DNA of 64,000 nt from Plutella xylostella (Eukaryota > Arthropoda > Insecta > Lepidoptera > Plutellidae), in NCBI RefSeq assembly GCF_932276165.1, contig NC_064006.1:5842501-5906500 (forward strand). Reading direction: 5' to 3'. This document shows, piece by piece, positions 53,831-64,000 of this stretch; the first letter of the stretch is position 1, and each line of letters begins with the position of its first letter. The translations under genes and the position numbers were made by a program. The notes beneath the pieces are model-generated. The model was not told the origin of the DNA. It saw nothing but the letters and a program-made list of their open reading frames with translations, and did not search any database.

Positions 53831-55153
53831 CAGCCAACTGCCGGTGGGGTCTTTAATCCCATATATAAAAAAGGCATTCGTTCAGACGTTAATAACTATA
53901 GACCTATAACTATATTGCCATGTATTGACAAGATAATCGAAAGATATCTTGGCAATGAAATAAACAAATTTCTTATTCATAATAGTCAAATCAATAAAAA
54001 CCAATATGGCTTTCAGAAAAAACGGAGTACAACACAGCTGTTATCAAAGTTCACTAATGAGGTCAGCGAGTGCATGAACAATCGCGAGCATGTACTCGCT
54101 GTCTTCATTGACTTTAGTAAAGCTTTTGACACAATTAACTACGAAACATTATTTTTAAAGCTTCAACAAAATGGTATACAGGGTCCACTATTAAATTTAT
54201 TTAAAAATTATCACACAAATAGGTTTACAACTGTAAAAATAGCTGGTGAATATAGCACAAGATATCCTACTGAGATGGGAGCCGCGCAGGGGTCCATAAC
54301 TGGTCCCTTGGAGTACATTTTGTATGTAAACGACATGTGCAATATATTCTCTGAAGGTTCAGTGTATCAATTCGCGGACGACACATGCCTGTTGGTTGCT
54401 AACAAAGATGTAATAAAAGCGCAAGAACAAATGCAACATAACTATAATATACTATGTAAATGGGCACACGACGTTGGCTTAGTTATTAATTCACAGAAAA
54501 CTAAACTATTACACATACATTCTCCGTACTTAAAATCACCATACACCCCCCTTATAAAGTCTCACACTCACCAATGTTTTCATGTAAACCATATAAATTG
54601 CATCTGTGATTCCTTAGAACTGACTAGACAACACATGTACTTAGGGTTGATAATCGACGAACACCTCAACTGGAGACCACATATTGATCATGTATGCAAC
54701 AAGCTTAGAGCCTTTTTATCTAAAATATGTATACTTAAATATAAGATTCCGTTTAACGTACTTAGATTAATGTACTTATCATTAGCAGAATCCATTATAA
54801 GTTACGGCATAAGCAGTTATGGACGAACCTATAAAACCTATTTAGACAACATATATAGACTTCAAATTAGAATATTGAAACATATAGTTCCCAAATCAGC
54901 CAGAAAGAATCACATAAAAATCGAAAGCGACTTATTTAATTACTGTAAAATTTTAAATGTATTTAATTTGTTTAAGATGTCTATTATCTGTGAAGGATGT
55001 GATAAGATGGATTCACTGGTGAGACGGGAGCGACCAAAGCACTACTACCTACAACTACCTACTGATACACTTGAAAGTCTACTAATAAACAGGAATAAAT
55101 GTAAAACTATAATGAAACAGTACTTTCTCTCAAATTGTAATTGTAATACCTAA
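53831..55153 (+). CDS. LINE reverse transcriptase, N-terminally truncated
   Basis: The frame is open from the stop at 53828 and enters the domain at FNPIYKKG and NNYRPITILPC. It then shows AVFIDFSKAFDTIN, AAQGSITGPLEYILY (a variant of the usual PQGSxLGP) and the FADD active site, with HMYLGLIIDEHLNW and the thumb region to the natural stop. It has no frameshift or stop over about 440 codons, which suggests a young insertion, but without an endonuclease it cannot move itself. The tail includes IICEGCDKMDSL, with no zinc knuckle. Confidence 0.9.
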   Translation, partial: QPTAGGVFNPIYKKGIRSDVNNYRPITILPCIDKIIERYLGNEINKFLIHNSQINKNQYGFQKKRSTTQLLSKFTNEVSECMNNREHVLAVFIDFSKAFDTINYETLFLKLQQNGIQGPLLNLFKNYHTNRFTTVKIAGEYSTRYPTEMGAAQGSITGPLEYILYVNDMCNIFSEGSVYQFADDTCLLVANKDVIKAQEQMQHNYNILCKWAHDVGLVINSQKTKLLHIHSPYLKSPYTPLIKSHTHQCFHVNHINCICDSLELTRQHMYLGLIIDEHLNWRPHIDHVCNKLRAFLSKICILKYKIPFNVLRLMYLSLAESIISYGISSYGRTYKTYLDNIYRLQIRILKHIVPKSARKNHIKIESDLFNYCKILNVFNLFKMSIICEGCDKMDSLVRRERPKHYYLQLPTDTLESLLINRNKCKTIMKQYFLSNCNCNT

Positions 55154-55345
55154 TTAGCTATTAGTACCTAACATTTATCAACATTAATTTTATATAGTCA
55201 ACCATTATTAGTGTTTAATGCACAACTTCTGACTGCACTTGCCACACATAAACCCTGCGTGGTTTAAGCGGCAGGTTTTTGTTGTAAACTTTTATGTACC
55301 TATTTGTTTTTGGAAAATAAACGAAAAATAAATAAATAAAATAAT
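53831..55345 (+). mobile_element. 5'-truncated LINE with intact reverse transcriptase end
   Basis: Starts abruptly inside the reverse transcriptase, has a complete C-terminal frame, a 3'UTR of about 160 bp, AATAAA and an A-rich AAATA-repeat tail. The endonuclease and ORF1 are absent. Target duplication not identified. Confidence 0.85.
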
Positions 55346-56394
55346 CATAAACATAATCCTGTTATTATTAGGTATTTAATATTTACTTATTGCCAACTAT
55401 GAAAGTGTTATATAAGTAGTTCCTAAAACTACGTATAACAGTGTCCTAAACATTATACCCTACGTACGGCATGGTAAAGTGTTATTTCTTAGGTGTAGCT
55501 TATTATATAATACATATTTCAAGTTTTTTAGGAATCTAGTTAATCTAAACATAGACCTAGAGTTTCTTAAATTGCGTTTCTAAGTCTGGGCATTTAAGTC
55601 CTAGGTATAAAATTGTGCCGTAAAAGTAAAAATAAATAATTTTCAGAATATAGCCATGGCTCGAATAGAAACAATTGTATATATCCAGGGGAGTACCAAA
55701 CATGCCTGATATTTATTTTGTTTCCTGTTACTTCCTACACGTCATTATTTGCATAATTTCCATCTGAATATTCAGTGCCCGTCGCTTCATAATTATTGCT
55801 TACAATGGATGAGGTGTCAAAAACATGCCTAAAAGAAAATTTGTAATTTTCCACCGAAATAGACTGTTACTGACTGTTACATTATATTATGTTCCGTAAA
55901 TCATGTTTTATGACATTTTCCAAGCGTTGTGATTGGTCAAATACTCACGGTTTATGTCTGCGTTAATTAATGTTGTGATAAAAAAAATAACAGCGTGCGT
56001 GATGAAATCCGCATGCGTCATGGATCGTACGCAAAAAAATAAAAATGCCTCGTTTCATTACCTTTTCAAGCAAATTTTTATTTTTATAACCTACCTCTAT
56101 CTCAATACAAAGTAGATACCTAGAATATAGAAGTTAAGGTAATTTCCGCCAGAAACGGCCGTTTGTACATTAACTTCTACATTCCAGGGCCCTGAGTGCG
56201 AGTTTTTTTACCTATCGAGAAGTGAAATCGAAACGCAAATTTGTATGGCGCTGGAGGCAGGCCACCTAGCGGTAAGTAGCTGTACTAGCTCTGCGTAATT
56301 CGTTCCGTTCTAATACCCAGTATTGGTAGGTAGGTTCAAAAATTTGGAATTAACATGAAAAGGACGTGTTTGTAACGTGGCAGTTTTTGGAAAA
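55346..56394. other. Intergenic stretch
   Basis: Nothing coding. TAGAAGTTAA at 56128 and its complement near 56178 form a small stem. Confidence 0.4.
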
Positions 56395-56527
56395 ACGCTT
56401 TCAATCGGACGTTATATATTTTTATATTGCGCTAATATTTGTAGATATCTGTCCCGGACGGGAATCGAACCCGGGGGCCTTCAACACTGCAGTCAGGGTC
56501 ACTAACCACTACACTATTCGGTCGTCT
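56395..56527 (-). mobile_element. tRNA-derived SINE head
   Basis: On the minus strand a tRNA-like sequence has an A box (TAGTGTAGTGG) and B box (GGTTCGATTCC) at normal spacing, followed by CAGATATCTACAAATATT instead of a tRNA end. That continuation and the lack of an obvious clean anticodon stem argue for a SINE and not a functional tRNA gene. Confidence 0.7.
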
Positions 56528-58114
56528 AAAAAATAGACTATCGATACACTAAGCACTACGGTACGGCGGCGCGGCACTAACATGCGATGAGCTAACGTCC
56601 CTATACTCCGGAGAACAATGGTCCGCTGTCTGACAGATGCACCACACTCATCTCCTTCACAGAACACGCATTGTGCCGCCGAGAATTGTAAGAAACACTG
56701 CAGATTAAAAACCTTATGTAAAGAAATGAAACGTGTTGTGGTCGGTCGTAGGTATTATGCTTCATCATCTACAATTATGTAAATAGGTAACAGGTACTGA
56801 AGGTATGCGTTCATATATGGGTATCTTCGCAACGGACGCTCCGCATTCAGTATTCTTTGTATAGGAATTCACACAAGTGCGTCCACTTCATCGGCATTGT
56901 CGACGCCGTTTCTCCATACATTTTTGAAAATCTGTTTGATCAGATACCTACGATACCGATAGGTGGACGCTTACCTTATATCACCTCGAATAAAGCTACT
57001 CGCATAAATATAGATTGAACTGCGCTTACATGAAAGTTCGTTTGATTATAAATCGAATGTTTCATCATTATCATCTGTGTGTGTTCATATTCATATTTCT
57101 ATCTAGACCTGGCTACCGGTAATGATAAATTGGCCTAGAAGAAAGCAGTTGCTTTTTTAAATAAAACATAAACTATATTCAAAAAACCTTGCAAGCGGGT
57201 ACCTACTGTAGAAGTAAGCCAAAAGCCCTTATTGAACCACCTAAGTAGGTCACCGCAAGGTGTACAGAAAGGTTTCTTTTCTTCTATTAGCAAGCAGTTC
57301 GCAGCAAAAAATACTTATGTATTTTCTTCAAATTTTGCTGCTGACTTTTCAACCAACGTCAATGCCAGGGTGACAGAAAGAGATGATTTAAAATGCTAAG
57401 TGCCAATTTCTCCATAGTAGGTTAGAGCATAACCAGGGATTATTGCTTGACTTTTGACACAAATATGATTTGAGCTTAGCTCCAATTTCTCCATAGTCGG
57501 TTAGATCGTAACCAGGAAAGGTTGATCAATTATACATCATCTCCATATTAAATTATTGACAGATGTGTGAATAAAATATCTCGTAATATTAAACGTGATT
57601 GCACGACAGCTCTCGTTCGTTCGTTTTTTGTCAGTATAGAGTTACCCTCCTATCCTCAAATAGAAATATAACAACAAACAAAATTTTAGTGATGATTCTC
57701 AGTATATAGACCGTATATTTTATCACTGACGTTGTTCATACAAAAGCCAATGAAAACAAAATGGCAGCCAAACTAAAATAACCCGATTGGAACCGTTTAA
57801 TTAAAAACTGGACTACAAACAGTCGTTCAGTGAATGATAATAAAATGTGTGATATTTTATATCATCGTTTGAATTCTCTTCTATAAAATACAGGGTGTTA
57901 GCAAAGTGTTACAGTAAGCCGTAAAACGCAGCTTGTGGATCTACGAATGATGAAAATTGATCAAAATGAGCAACTGGGTCACCCCCTTTCAGTTACTACA
58001 CCACGTTTGCATCAACCTGTATGCATAATCGTGTAAAAGTGACGAGTGTCATTACGAAAGTGTCAAACAATTGTAATCCTACTCCCACATAGGCTGCGAA
58101 GAGCATTAATAATC
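56528..58114. other. Intergenic stretch with minor repeats
   Basis: AATTTCTCCATAGT plus GGTTAGA-type units occur twice about 77 bases apart (57405 and 57482). A TACAGGGTGTTAGC end lies at 57890 without a matching partner. The patch 56820-56960 resembles 39895-40035. No gene. Confidence 0.45.
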
Positions 58115-58440
58115 CTGGCTTCTCTCTCTCTCTCTCAGCCTTCTGTAGTCCACTGTTGGACATAGGCCTCTCCTAACGATCGCCACCCCAAACGGTCACC
58201 CGCCATCTGCATCCAGCGGCTTCCCGCTACCTTCCGCAGATCATCAGACCAACGGGTTGGGGGGCGACCGACACGCCGTTTGCCGACACGGGGTCTCCAC
58301 TCCAGAACCTTTCTACTCCAGCGGTCGTCGGCTCTGCGGGCTACGTGGCCAGCCCATTGCCACTTCAGCGTGCTAATCCTTTTGGCTATGTCGGTAACTT
58401 TAGTTCTCCTGCGGATTTCTTCAATCCTGGCTTAGATTAA
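58115..58440 (-). mobile_element. LINE 3' end (RTE-like)
   Basis: On the minus strand it codes for a LINE C-terminus with GRPPTRWSDDLRKVAG, WMQMAGDR and YVQQWTTEG, followed by a stop and a CT microsatellite. Related to 35676-35945 and 5'-truncated. Confidence 0.7.
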
Positions 58441-58525
58441 AACTATACGGACAAGATGGAGTGTCAGTTCAAAAGAAACGTCTCGACAAAGAACATCCGC
58501 TTCTACCGCTGAGCTTTTATTTTGA

Positions 58526-58740
58526 ACTAGCTGTTCCCGCGAGCTTCGCTTCGCCTTAAAAAGTTTTCCCGTGGGAATTCCTGGATAAAAAGTAGCCTAT
58601 GTTCTTTCCCAGGGTCTAGACCATATGTATACCAAATTTCATTCAAATCCGTTCAGTAGTTTTGGCGTGAAAGAGTAACAGACAGTCAGACAGACAGACA
58701 GACACAGTTACTTTCGTATTTATAATATTAGTTAGGATAG
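58526..58740 (+). mobile_element. SINE-like interspersed repeat, copy 2
   Basis: Same repeat as 51825-52005, with an expanded CAGA microsatellite (CAGACAGACAGACA) and slightly longer 5' part. Confidence 0.7.
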
Positions 58741-61700
58741 GATTAGGTAGTTCGGTAAGAAGATATTAGGTATATGACTGTATTTATTTTATTGGTACAA
58801 CGGTTGTCATTATTTTGAACATAGAACGGCTTGACGGTAAACAAAATGCGTACAGTCTTTTGCTTTGTTTTGTATGTCCACCATCTTGTTGGTATATTGT
58901 TAATCTAAGTCACGAAGAGTAAATTTATAATCTTGGGGATGGATAGTGTCACTCATTTGAAATTCAGTGCGACGCGTCAGGCGTGTCGGATTAGGCAACG
59001 ATGTAACGATCTAGAAATTGGAGAAATAAGATGGATCTTTAAACAGTGGGGTCACTCTATATGACGAAAAAGGACGTCCACAGCCGAGACTCTATCTCAT
59101 TGTATTAAACCTGCCGATCACACAACAACTATCGTTCTTTAGTTTTTCGACAATATGGAGTGACCCTCCGTTTGAGTTTGCTTTAAATTATAAGCTAGTT
59201 AAATTAAAGCTTCTACTTTAAGTCGCGTTTGAATACGTTTTCGATATTTTCGAGGGAATATTTACTTAAGTACCTAACCTGCTTTTTGACCTTTGACGGA
59301 AAAGGAGGGGTTTTATACATGAAACGTATTTTTAAAAGTTTTTTATTATATAAGTACTTACTTAACTCTTTATTGTACAAATATATTATAAGTACAAGGG
59401 GTGGACTTCGTGCTAAAATATTTTCTGCCATTGAACGCAGGAGGTACAGGAAAAAATTATGTAATAAAGTGTGCAAATTTTATGTCTGTATTTTTTATTA
59501 CAATGAGAATCACTTTCAGGATGTTTTCTTTCACCCGTTACTGAACTATGATTTTAACACTAATGTAGGTATAATGCAAGTGTAAGTACTATATACGTAC
59601 CTGCACTTGCGTTATACCTATGTATCAGATTTTTGGATACTTAAATAAAATTCAAAGATATAACGTAACTTATAAATACTTTGCATACTGATGTAGGTAT
59701 ATATTTTGAATTTAATAAATCCCGAATGCACTGACGCAAAACAAAGCAAACGCCAAAAAATATGCAAAAAAAAACCAGACGCCAGAATTTAATAAAAGAG
59801 ATTGTATTCATTCGCACATTCGAAAAATATCATAATGAACGAAAAACATCATACCGAAACTGGCGAGCAAACGCGAGGAGAGCCCTTCAACGTACATTAC
59901 TGACAGAACAAGCACTCCAGCCGACATGAAAGGATCGGGCCATACGTAACTGTCAATGTATAGCTATGCTTTTTTGTTTCACACACGGAAGTGTGTTAGT
60001 GTTATGGAGGTAGGGGTTTTGTTTATTTTATTTAGAATATAAAATAGAATTAGAATAGAGTACCTATACCATTTTTCTACTACTAATTTCTATGCAGTAC
60101 TTAATAAATAAATGTCGGTCTTATATCTAACATTTCCCTTACTGGCCAGGTAGGAAAATTTTTTATTTTTTAAGTTACTTATATAAAAAAAAAACGTTTT
60201 AAAGTTTAAGTAGGTATTACTACATACTATCTAGGAATTATTATCAATATCTATAGATATATGTAGAAGTTATATTATGTCTCCGATAGAACTTATGCAT
60301 TTTAACAAGCATGGCTAACTATAATGTTCCGCTTCCACGTATTAACTGTTCATACATAGTCCTCAGCATCAAGTGAATCTAATTTGAGGAAGCAATTTAA
60401 CATAGAGATGACTTGCATCTTTTTATAAAACGCATTAAGGCCATTAAAATTTGCATAGCATTGCCAGTCACCGTCATTTTACAAGCATAAATCGTACTTA
60501 CTCTTATTTTGTGGTGATCGCCGGGGCTTACAGTCTAGGACTAACCAGCGTCCTCAGTTGAAAGAAAATATGATATATAACTCTTATAATATTGCTATTG
60601 TGCAGGAACCTTGTCGAACTAATTTAGACGTGACGTAAAAAATCTGACGTAACTTATATGGATCTGACCATTTGACATGCGAGCGACGCACGCTGCTTAT
60701 GGATTGTTAATTGCTAATTTTCGGTTGTGGTAACTGATGTGATTTGTTTTTTCACTTTCAGGTGACGTCATTATTACGTTTACATCTTCAAATAAACAAA
60801 TCAACGTCCACACGATAGAGGTAGGTACAGTGCTCCAAAATTGATAATGCGCATAAAAATCTTTGACAGATCGGTTGTTTTTGATTATGTGACACATGAT
60901 ATTGACTCCTATTTCTTTCGAACAAGGTGCAAAATGCAAGTGTTTTTTTAAGGCTCTTACGATTTAATGATTCGGGTGTGAAGATCTGCATGTGCATTAT
61001 TAATTTTGGACAAGTGTACTGTAGCTGTTCTTTGACTTTCTATGACGCGAGAGCACTGCCATTTTACGGGGCATATATACATATTATACTTAGATATCTT
61101 TTTGTAGCAGTAAATCGGAGTAGGAGAAATTAATTCAATAAATTCTATACGATTTTCATTGGAGGCATTCGTGAATTGTTTTTTTTTTTTTGAAAGAATG
61201 AACAGTTAACTAACTGGAATACTTTCCAGTTGAATTCCGAACGGAAACTATTGTCAGCGATTTCCAATTTTCATATTCAGGCAGGTGTACGCCTGAATTC
61301 TGTTTTTGGGGTTCCGTAGCGGAGTGGAAAAATACGGAAATTATAATTATTATGTCAGTGACATACACTACAGCAGTACTACATTGGAAAAAACTAAGTT
61401 ATTCACATTAGCTTTCAGTATTTGTTTTCAAAGACTGAATCGCTGAATAAATTACCTTTCTCTCCTTAAATTCAAAATTACGGAAATGCAAATCTGTTTT
61501 ATTTTAGTTTCTATAAAAACTTAGAACGAAGATTGGTTTGAACCACGAAAAAAGTCGATAGTTTTCGAGATATTGATGGTTTCGGCTTAGTATACACTTT
61601 TTGGAACACCCTGTATAAAATTGATGAAAAATTAAATAAGTAGGTACCTAGTAGGTATATAGAAAAGTTTGTAACAACGTGTTTAACAGGTTATTCTCCA

Positions 61701-62226
61701 TTCTTAAAGTAAAGGAGCCTTACAATGTAAAATTGCTATACATAACATATTATTACATATTTGAGTACCTACCTAGCATATAAACAAAGAATGAAGTTTG
61801 CTACATTACATGGTACTCATTACAAGTTAACGTAACACCGTAGTCAAATTACTGAGCAACCTAAACAACTTTTATACACGTGGTATGTCGAATATGTTTT
61901 ATCAAAAACATGCCAAAAGTTTGTTGAGGAGCTTGTTGCTTCAAAATAATTAACGTTTTGAATAATTTAATGTATTTGTTGAAGATGTTTGTTTAAAACA
62001 ACAGATTTTGTAAATAATGGATTTGAGATTTAAATTACCTACTGTTCTGAAAGAAAATAGGCTAGAATCTTTAGTAAGCCCCTGAATAGAAAAAAAATAT
62101 TGAAGTGTGTGTGTATTACAATTTGAATTTTTGATGTCATCGATTTTACTGTGATTTTACTAGATAAATAATTATACTATACTGTAGTTTTTTTGGGCTA
62201 ACGTCATTTAATATAGAAGTAGGTAC
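58741..62226. other. AT-rich intergenic stretch
   Basis: No gene supported. At 61545-61612 there is a right end of the ACAGGGTGT family (GATAGTTTTCGAGATATTGA, then GGAACACCCTGTATA), related to the arms of the foldback element at 33.4 kb. Confidence 0.4.
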
Positions 62227-62923
62227 CTACAGTCGTTTGCAATAGAAACCAGCAATCATGTAAACAAATATGGCGGACTGACATTGACAGCGTATTGTTT
62301 ATGCCCATAGTGATGTCATAGTGTTCTAATTAGATTAAATATATAAGCCATAGACTATAAAATAAAACTGATTATATATAAAAAAAGTGTTTATTAAAAC
62401 AAATTTAAATCTTCGTCTTCGTCATCATCACTATCAGAAGTGTCGCCGGTGACCGTAATTATAAATGGAACCACTATGTCATCGCTTGCCATGTCTAAAA
62501 TGCCGTCGAGCTTTTTCATTTCTTCCTCTTCCTTTTTTAGTTTTGGTTAATTATATTAAGCTCTTGAATTTTTTTTAAATTGTATTCAAATAATATTAAA
62601 TTAAAATAATTTATTAAATTAAAAATAAAAGATAACTTCAGATTACGAACAACACTAACTTTTCAATGACTTATAGAGTTCGATGAGTAAAAAACTAAGA
62701 TGACAGCTTGTCAAATACTTCGAAATTTTTACGTTGCAAATGTTTTAACAAATTTAACTTATAAATACAAGTTAAATCGTGTTGAAGATAATGTGAAAAA
62801 ATGGTGTGTTCGTTGAAATCAGACTATGTTCATAAATTGATCGAAAATGTATGTGATTACGGAGTAATCGTGACAATTTGGTTTGTTTACATGATTGCTG
62901 GTTTCCATTGCAAACCACTATAG
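62227..62923 (-). mobile_element. DNA transposon remnant with about 42-bp inverted ends
   Basis: The ends CTACAGTCGTTTGCAATAGA and, complemented, CTATAGTGGTTTGCAATGGA match over about 42 bases, including CCAGCAATCATGTAAACAAA. About 0.7 kb. It still carries the end of a coding sequence on the minus strand. The superfamily is unknown to me. Confidence 0.78.
62394..62540 (-). pseudogene. Acidic C-terminal remnant of a transposon ORF
   Basis: Reads a lysine/glutamate stretch, MKKLDGILDMASDDIVVP, then TGDTSDSDDDEDEDLNLF and stop. It lies within the inverted ends of the element, so it is probably the tail of its lost transposase or accessory protein. Confidence 0.5.
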
Positions 62924-63844
62924 TTATTTTATATTTCTTCTTTAATAATCGGATACGAGAAAAAAAACACATGATTGACAGACAAACAATTAAGAAGTGT
63001 GTGTGATGTAAAGAAATTATTTTTAAATATATCGGTGACTATAAAGTCTACTCGACGGTAATTTACCATCTAACAAATACGTACGTTTTCTTGGGTATTT
63101 ATATTATTTATAAGAAATTCATCGTTGCATACTACCCGTTTATTAGTAACCCGCTCTCCCAGTGACGTTTGTCGGACATCACCCGGATCTTTCAACATTA
63201 GACAATACAGCCGGTGATTTCCGCCCGGATTAGCCGGTAATTTCCCGACGAGCTGTCCATCTATCAACCGGCTAATAGGTTCAGCTGGACGGCTCCGGAG
63301 ACCGCTGACGAGGGTAGGGCCGGCACAGTGTGGGTGAGGCTCAGGGGCGACGGTTGAGCGGAGAGGCGGTCTAGTACAGGTTTGATATGTAGTTTGTCCA
63401 TAAAAGTTTACGTTTTCTCGCATACTAAGTGGCGCCTCTAATGGAAACAGAGACATGAAACTTTTTACAGATAATGTATGCAGATGACAGAAGAAAACGT
63501 AGACTTTTTTCGTTTTCATAAATAGCAAAACCCGTGCTAGAGGGACTGTAGCCGGCAGTATTAGCTTACGAGACACGAACGCGTGCTTTCATACAATCGT
63601 GGTTAGCACAGCGTTTTCATAAATTATCAAATTTTTCACTAAGCAAAATTTAAAGTTTAACTTTAAAATCGGCATTAGGTATAACCTAATGAAAAAGAAA
63701 TACGTACCACACCAGTGTCAGAAACTTCAAATAATAATAATGGTTGTGCCAAAATAAACTTTCCGCTATGGGCTCTTGTTTCTGTTGCAAAGTTTACGCA
63801 CTTTACGAGTTAAGTTTGTGTGAGATTAAGCGACAGACAGCCAT
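62924..63844. other. Intergenic stretch with GC-richer patch
   Basis: 63120-63370 is GC-richer and open on the minus strand for about 168 codons (63070-63576), but I see no domain, and the composition does not convince me that it is coding. Confidence 0.35.
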
Positions 63845-63919
63845 ATACTCACGAGCAAAGAAAGAGTTCCATCTGCTATTGCCGTTACATATGGCACTGA
63901 AACTTTTTCATTGCTCATA
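63845..63919. mobile_element. MITE family copy E, short
   Basis: ACTCACGAGCAAAGAAAGAG at the left and TTTTTCATTGCTCATAATC at the right, 75 bp. Similar in size to copy B and probably an internal deletion of the longer form. Confidence 0.6.
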
Positions 63920-64000
63920 ATCTCACACAAAATTAACTCGTAAAGTACGCTAACTACATTTATATATTAACAAAATCATTATTTTAATTATTCCTGACTA

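Noticed and set aside
56452..56527. Functional tRNA gene
   Set aside because: A and B boxes are present, but the sequence runs on into a SINE-like body with no normal acceptor end, so it is called a SINE head.
63070..63576. 168-codon open frame on the minus strand
   Set aside because: No recognisable domain, no splice context, and composition changes along its length. A chance frame over a GC-richer patch is more likely.
1..64000. Telomeric TTAGG arrays expected beside TRAS-type LINEs
   Set aside because: I saw no tandem TTAGG array; the TTAGG at 698 is the mariner end. This weakens a direct TRAS insertion model for the helicase unit at this site.

Overview
This window is eukaryotic and almost certainly from a moth or butterfly. 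The support is a two-exon insect serotonin receptor with a consensus splice donor and acceptor, tRNA-derived SINEs with a pol III B box, mariner, BEL/Pao, Ty3/gypsy and several LINE families, and the frequent short TAGGTACCTAC-type motifs typical of Lepidoptera. The only host gene I can support is a 5-HT1-type serotonin receptor on the minus strand (43.5-46.4 kb). Most of the first 35 kb is transposable elements, many inserted into one another.

Layout. (1) 0.7-7.0 kb: a mariner of cecropia-like type, with its transposase split by a nearly full-length minus-strand LINE whose ORF1 carries an esterase-like domain and whose ORF2 carries endonuclease and reverse transcriptase. (2) 7.0-10.9 kb: a 5'-truncated, polyadenylated insertion flanked by a 14-bp duplication. 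It encodes a superfamily 1 (alphavirus-like) RNA virus helicase domain and carries a 0.72-kb inverted-repeat element in its 3'UTR. (3) 11.4-32.0 kb: a second copy of the helicase unit and its downstream flank, broken by three insertions: a BEL/Pao element with an internal pol deletion, a LINE with PHD and coiled-coil ORF1 that itself contains a small LTR element, and a Ty3/gypsy element with one intact gag-pol frame and an inverted-repeat element in its 5' LTR. (4) 32.3-34.9 kb: two inverted-repeat elements, the second containing a third, 3'-end-only copy of the helicase unit.

(5) 35-64 kb: mostly AT-rich DNA with LINE 3' ends, SINEs, a MITE family seen five times, a foldback-like element whose ends are inverted arrays of a 16-bp repeat, a 5'-truncated LINE with an intact reverse transcriptase end, a perfect 32-bp hairpin, and a DNA-transposon remnant that keeps the acidic end of an ORF.

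The most notable system is the helicase retroelement. Three copies share one 3' end (AATAAA, then poly A). Two copies have paired 3'UTR hairpins and plausible target duplications, so a transcript carrying a virus-derived helicase seems to be copied by LINE machinery. The two long copies differ at 3 sites over about 2.4 kb, while the shared flank just beyond the poly A differs far more. The insertions in the second copy can be ordered by nesting. The same density of nested elements would suit a small-RNA-producing locus, but nothing in the sequence alone proves that.
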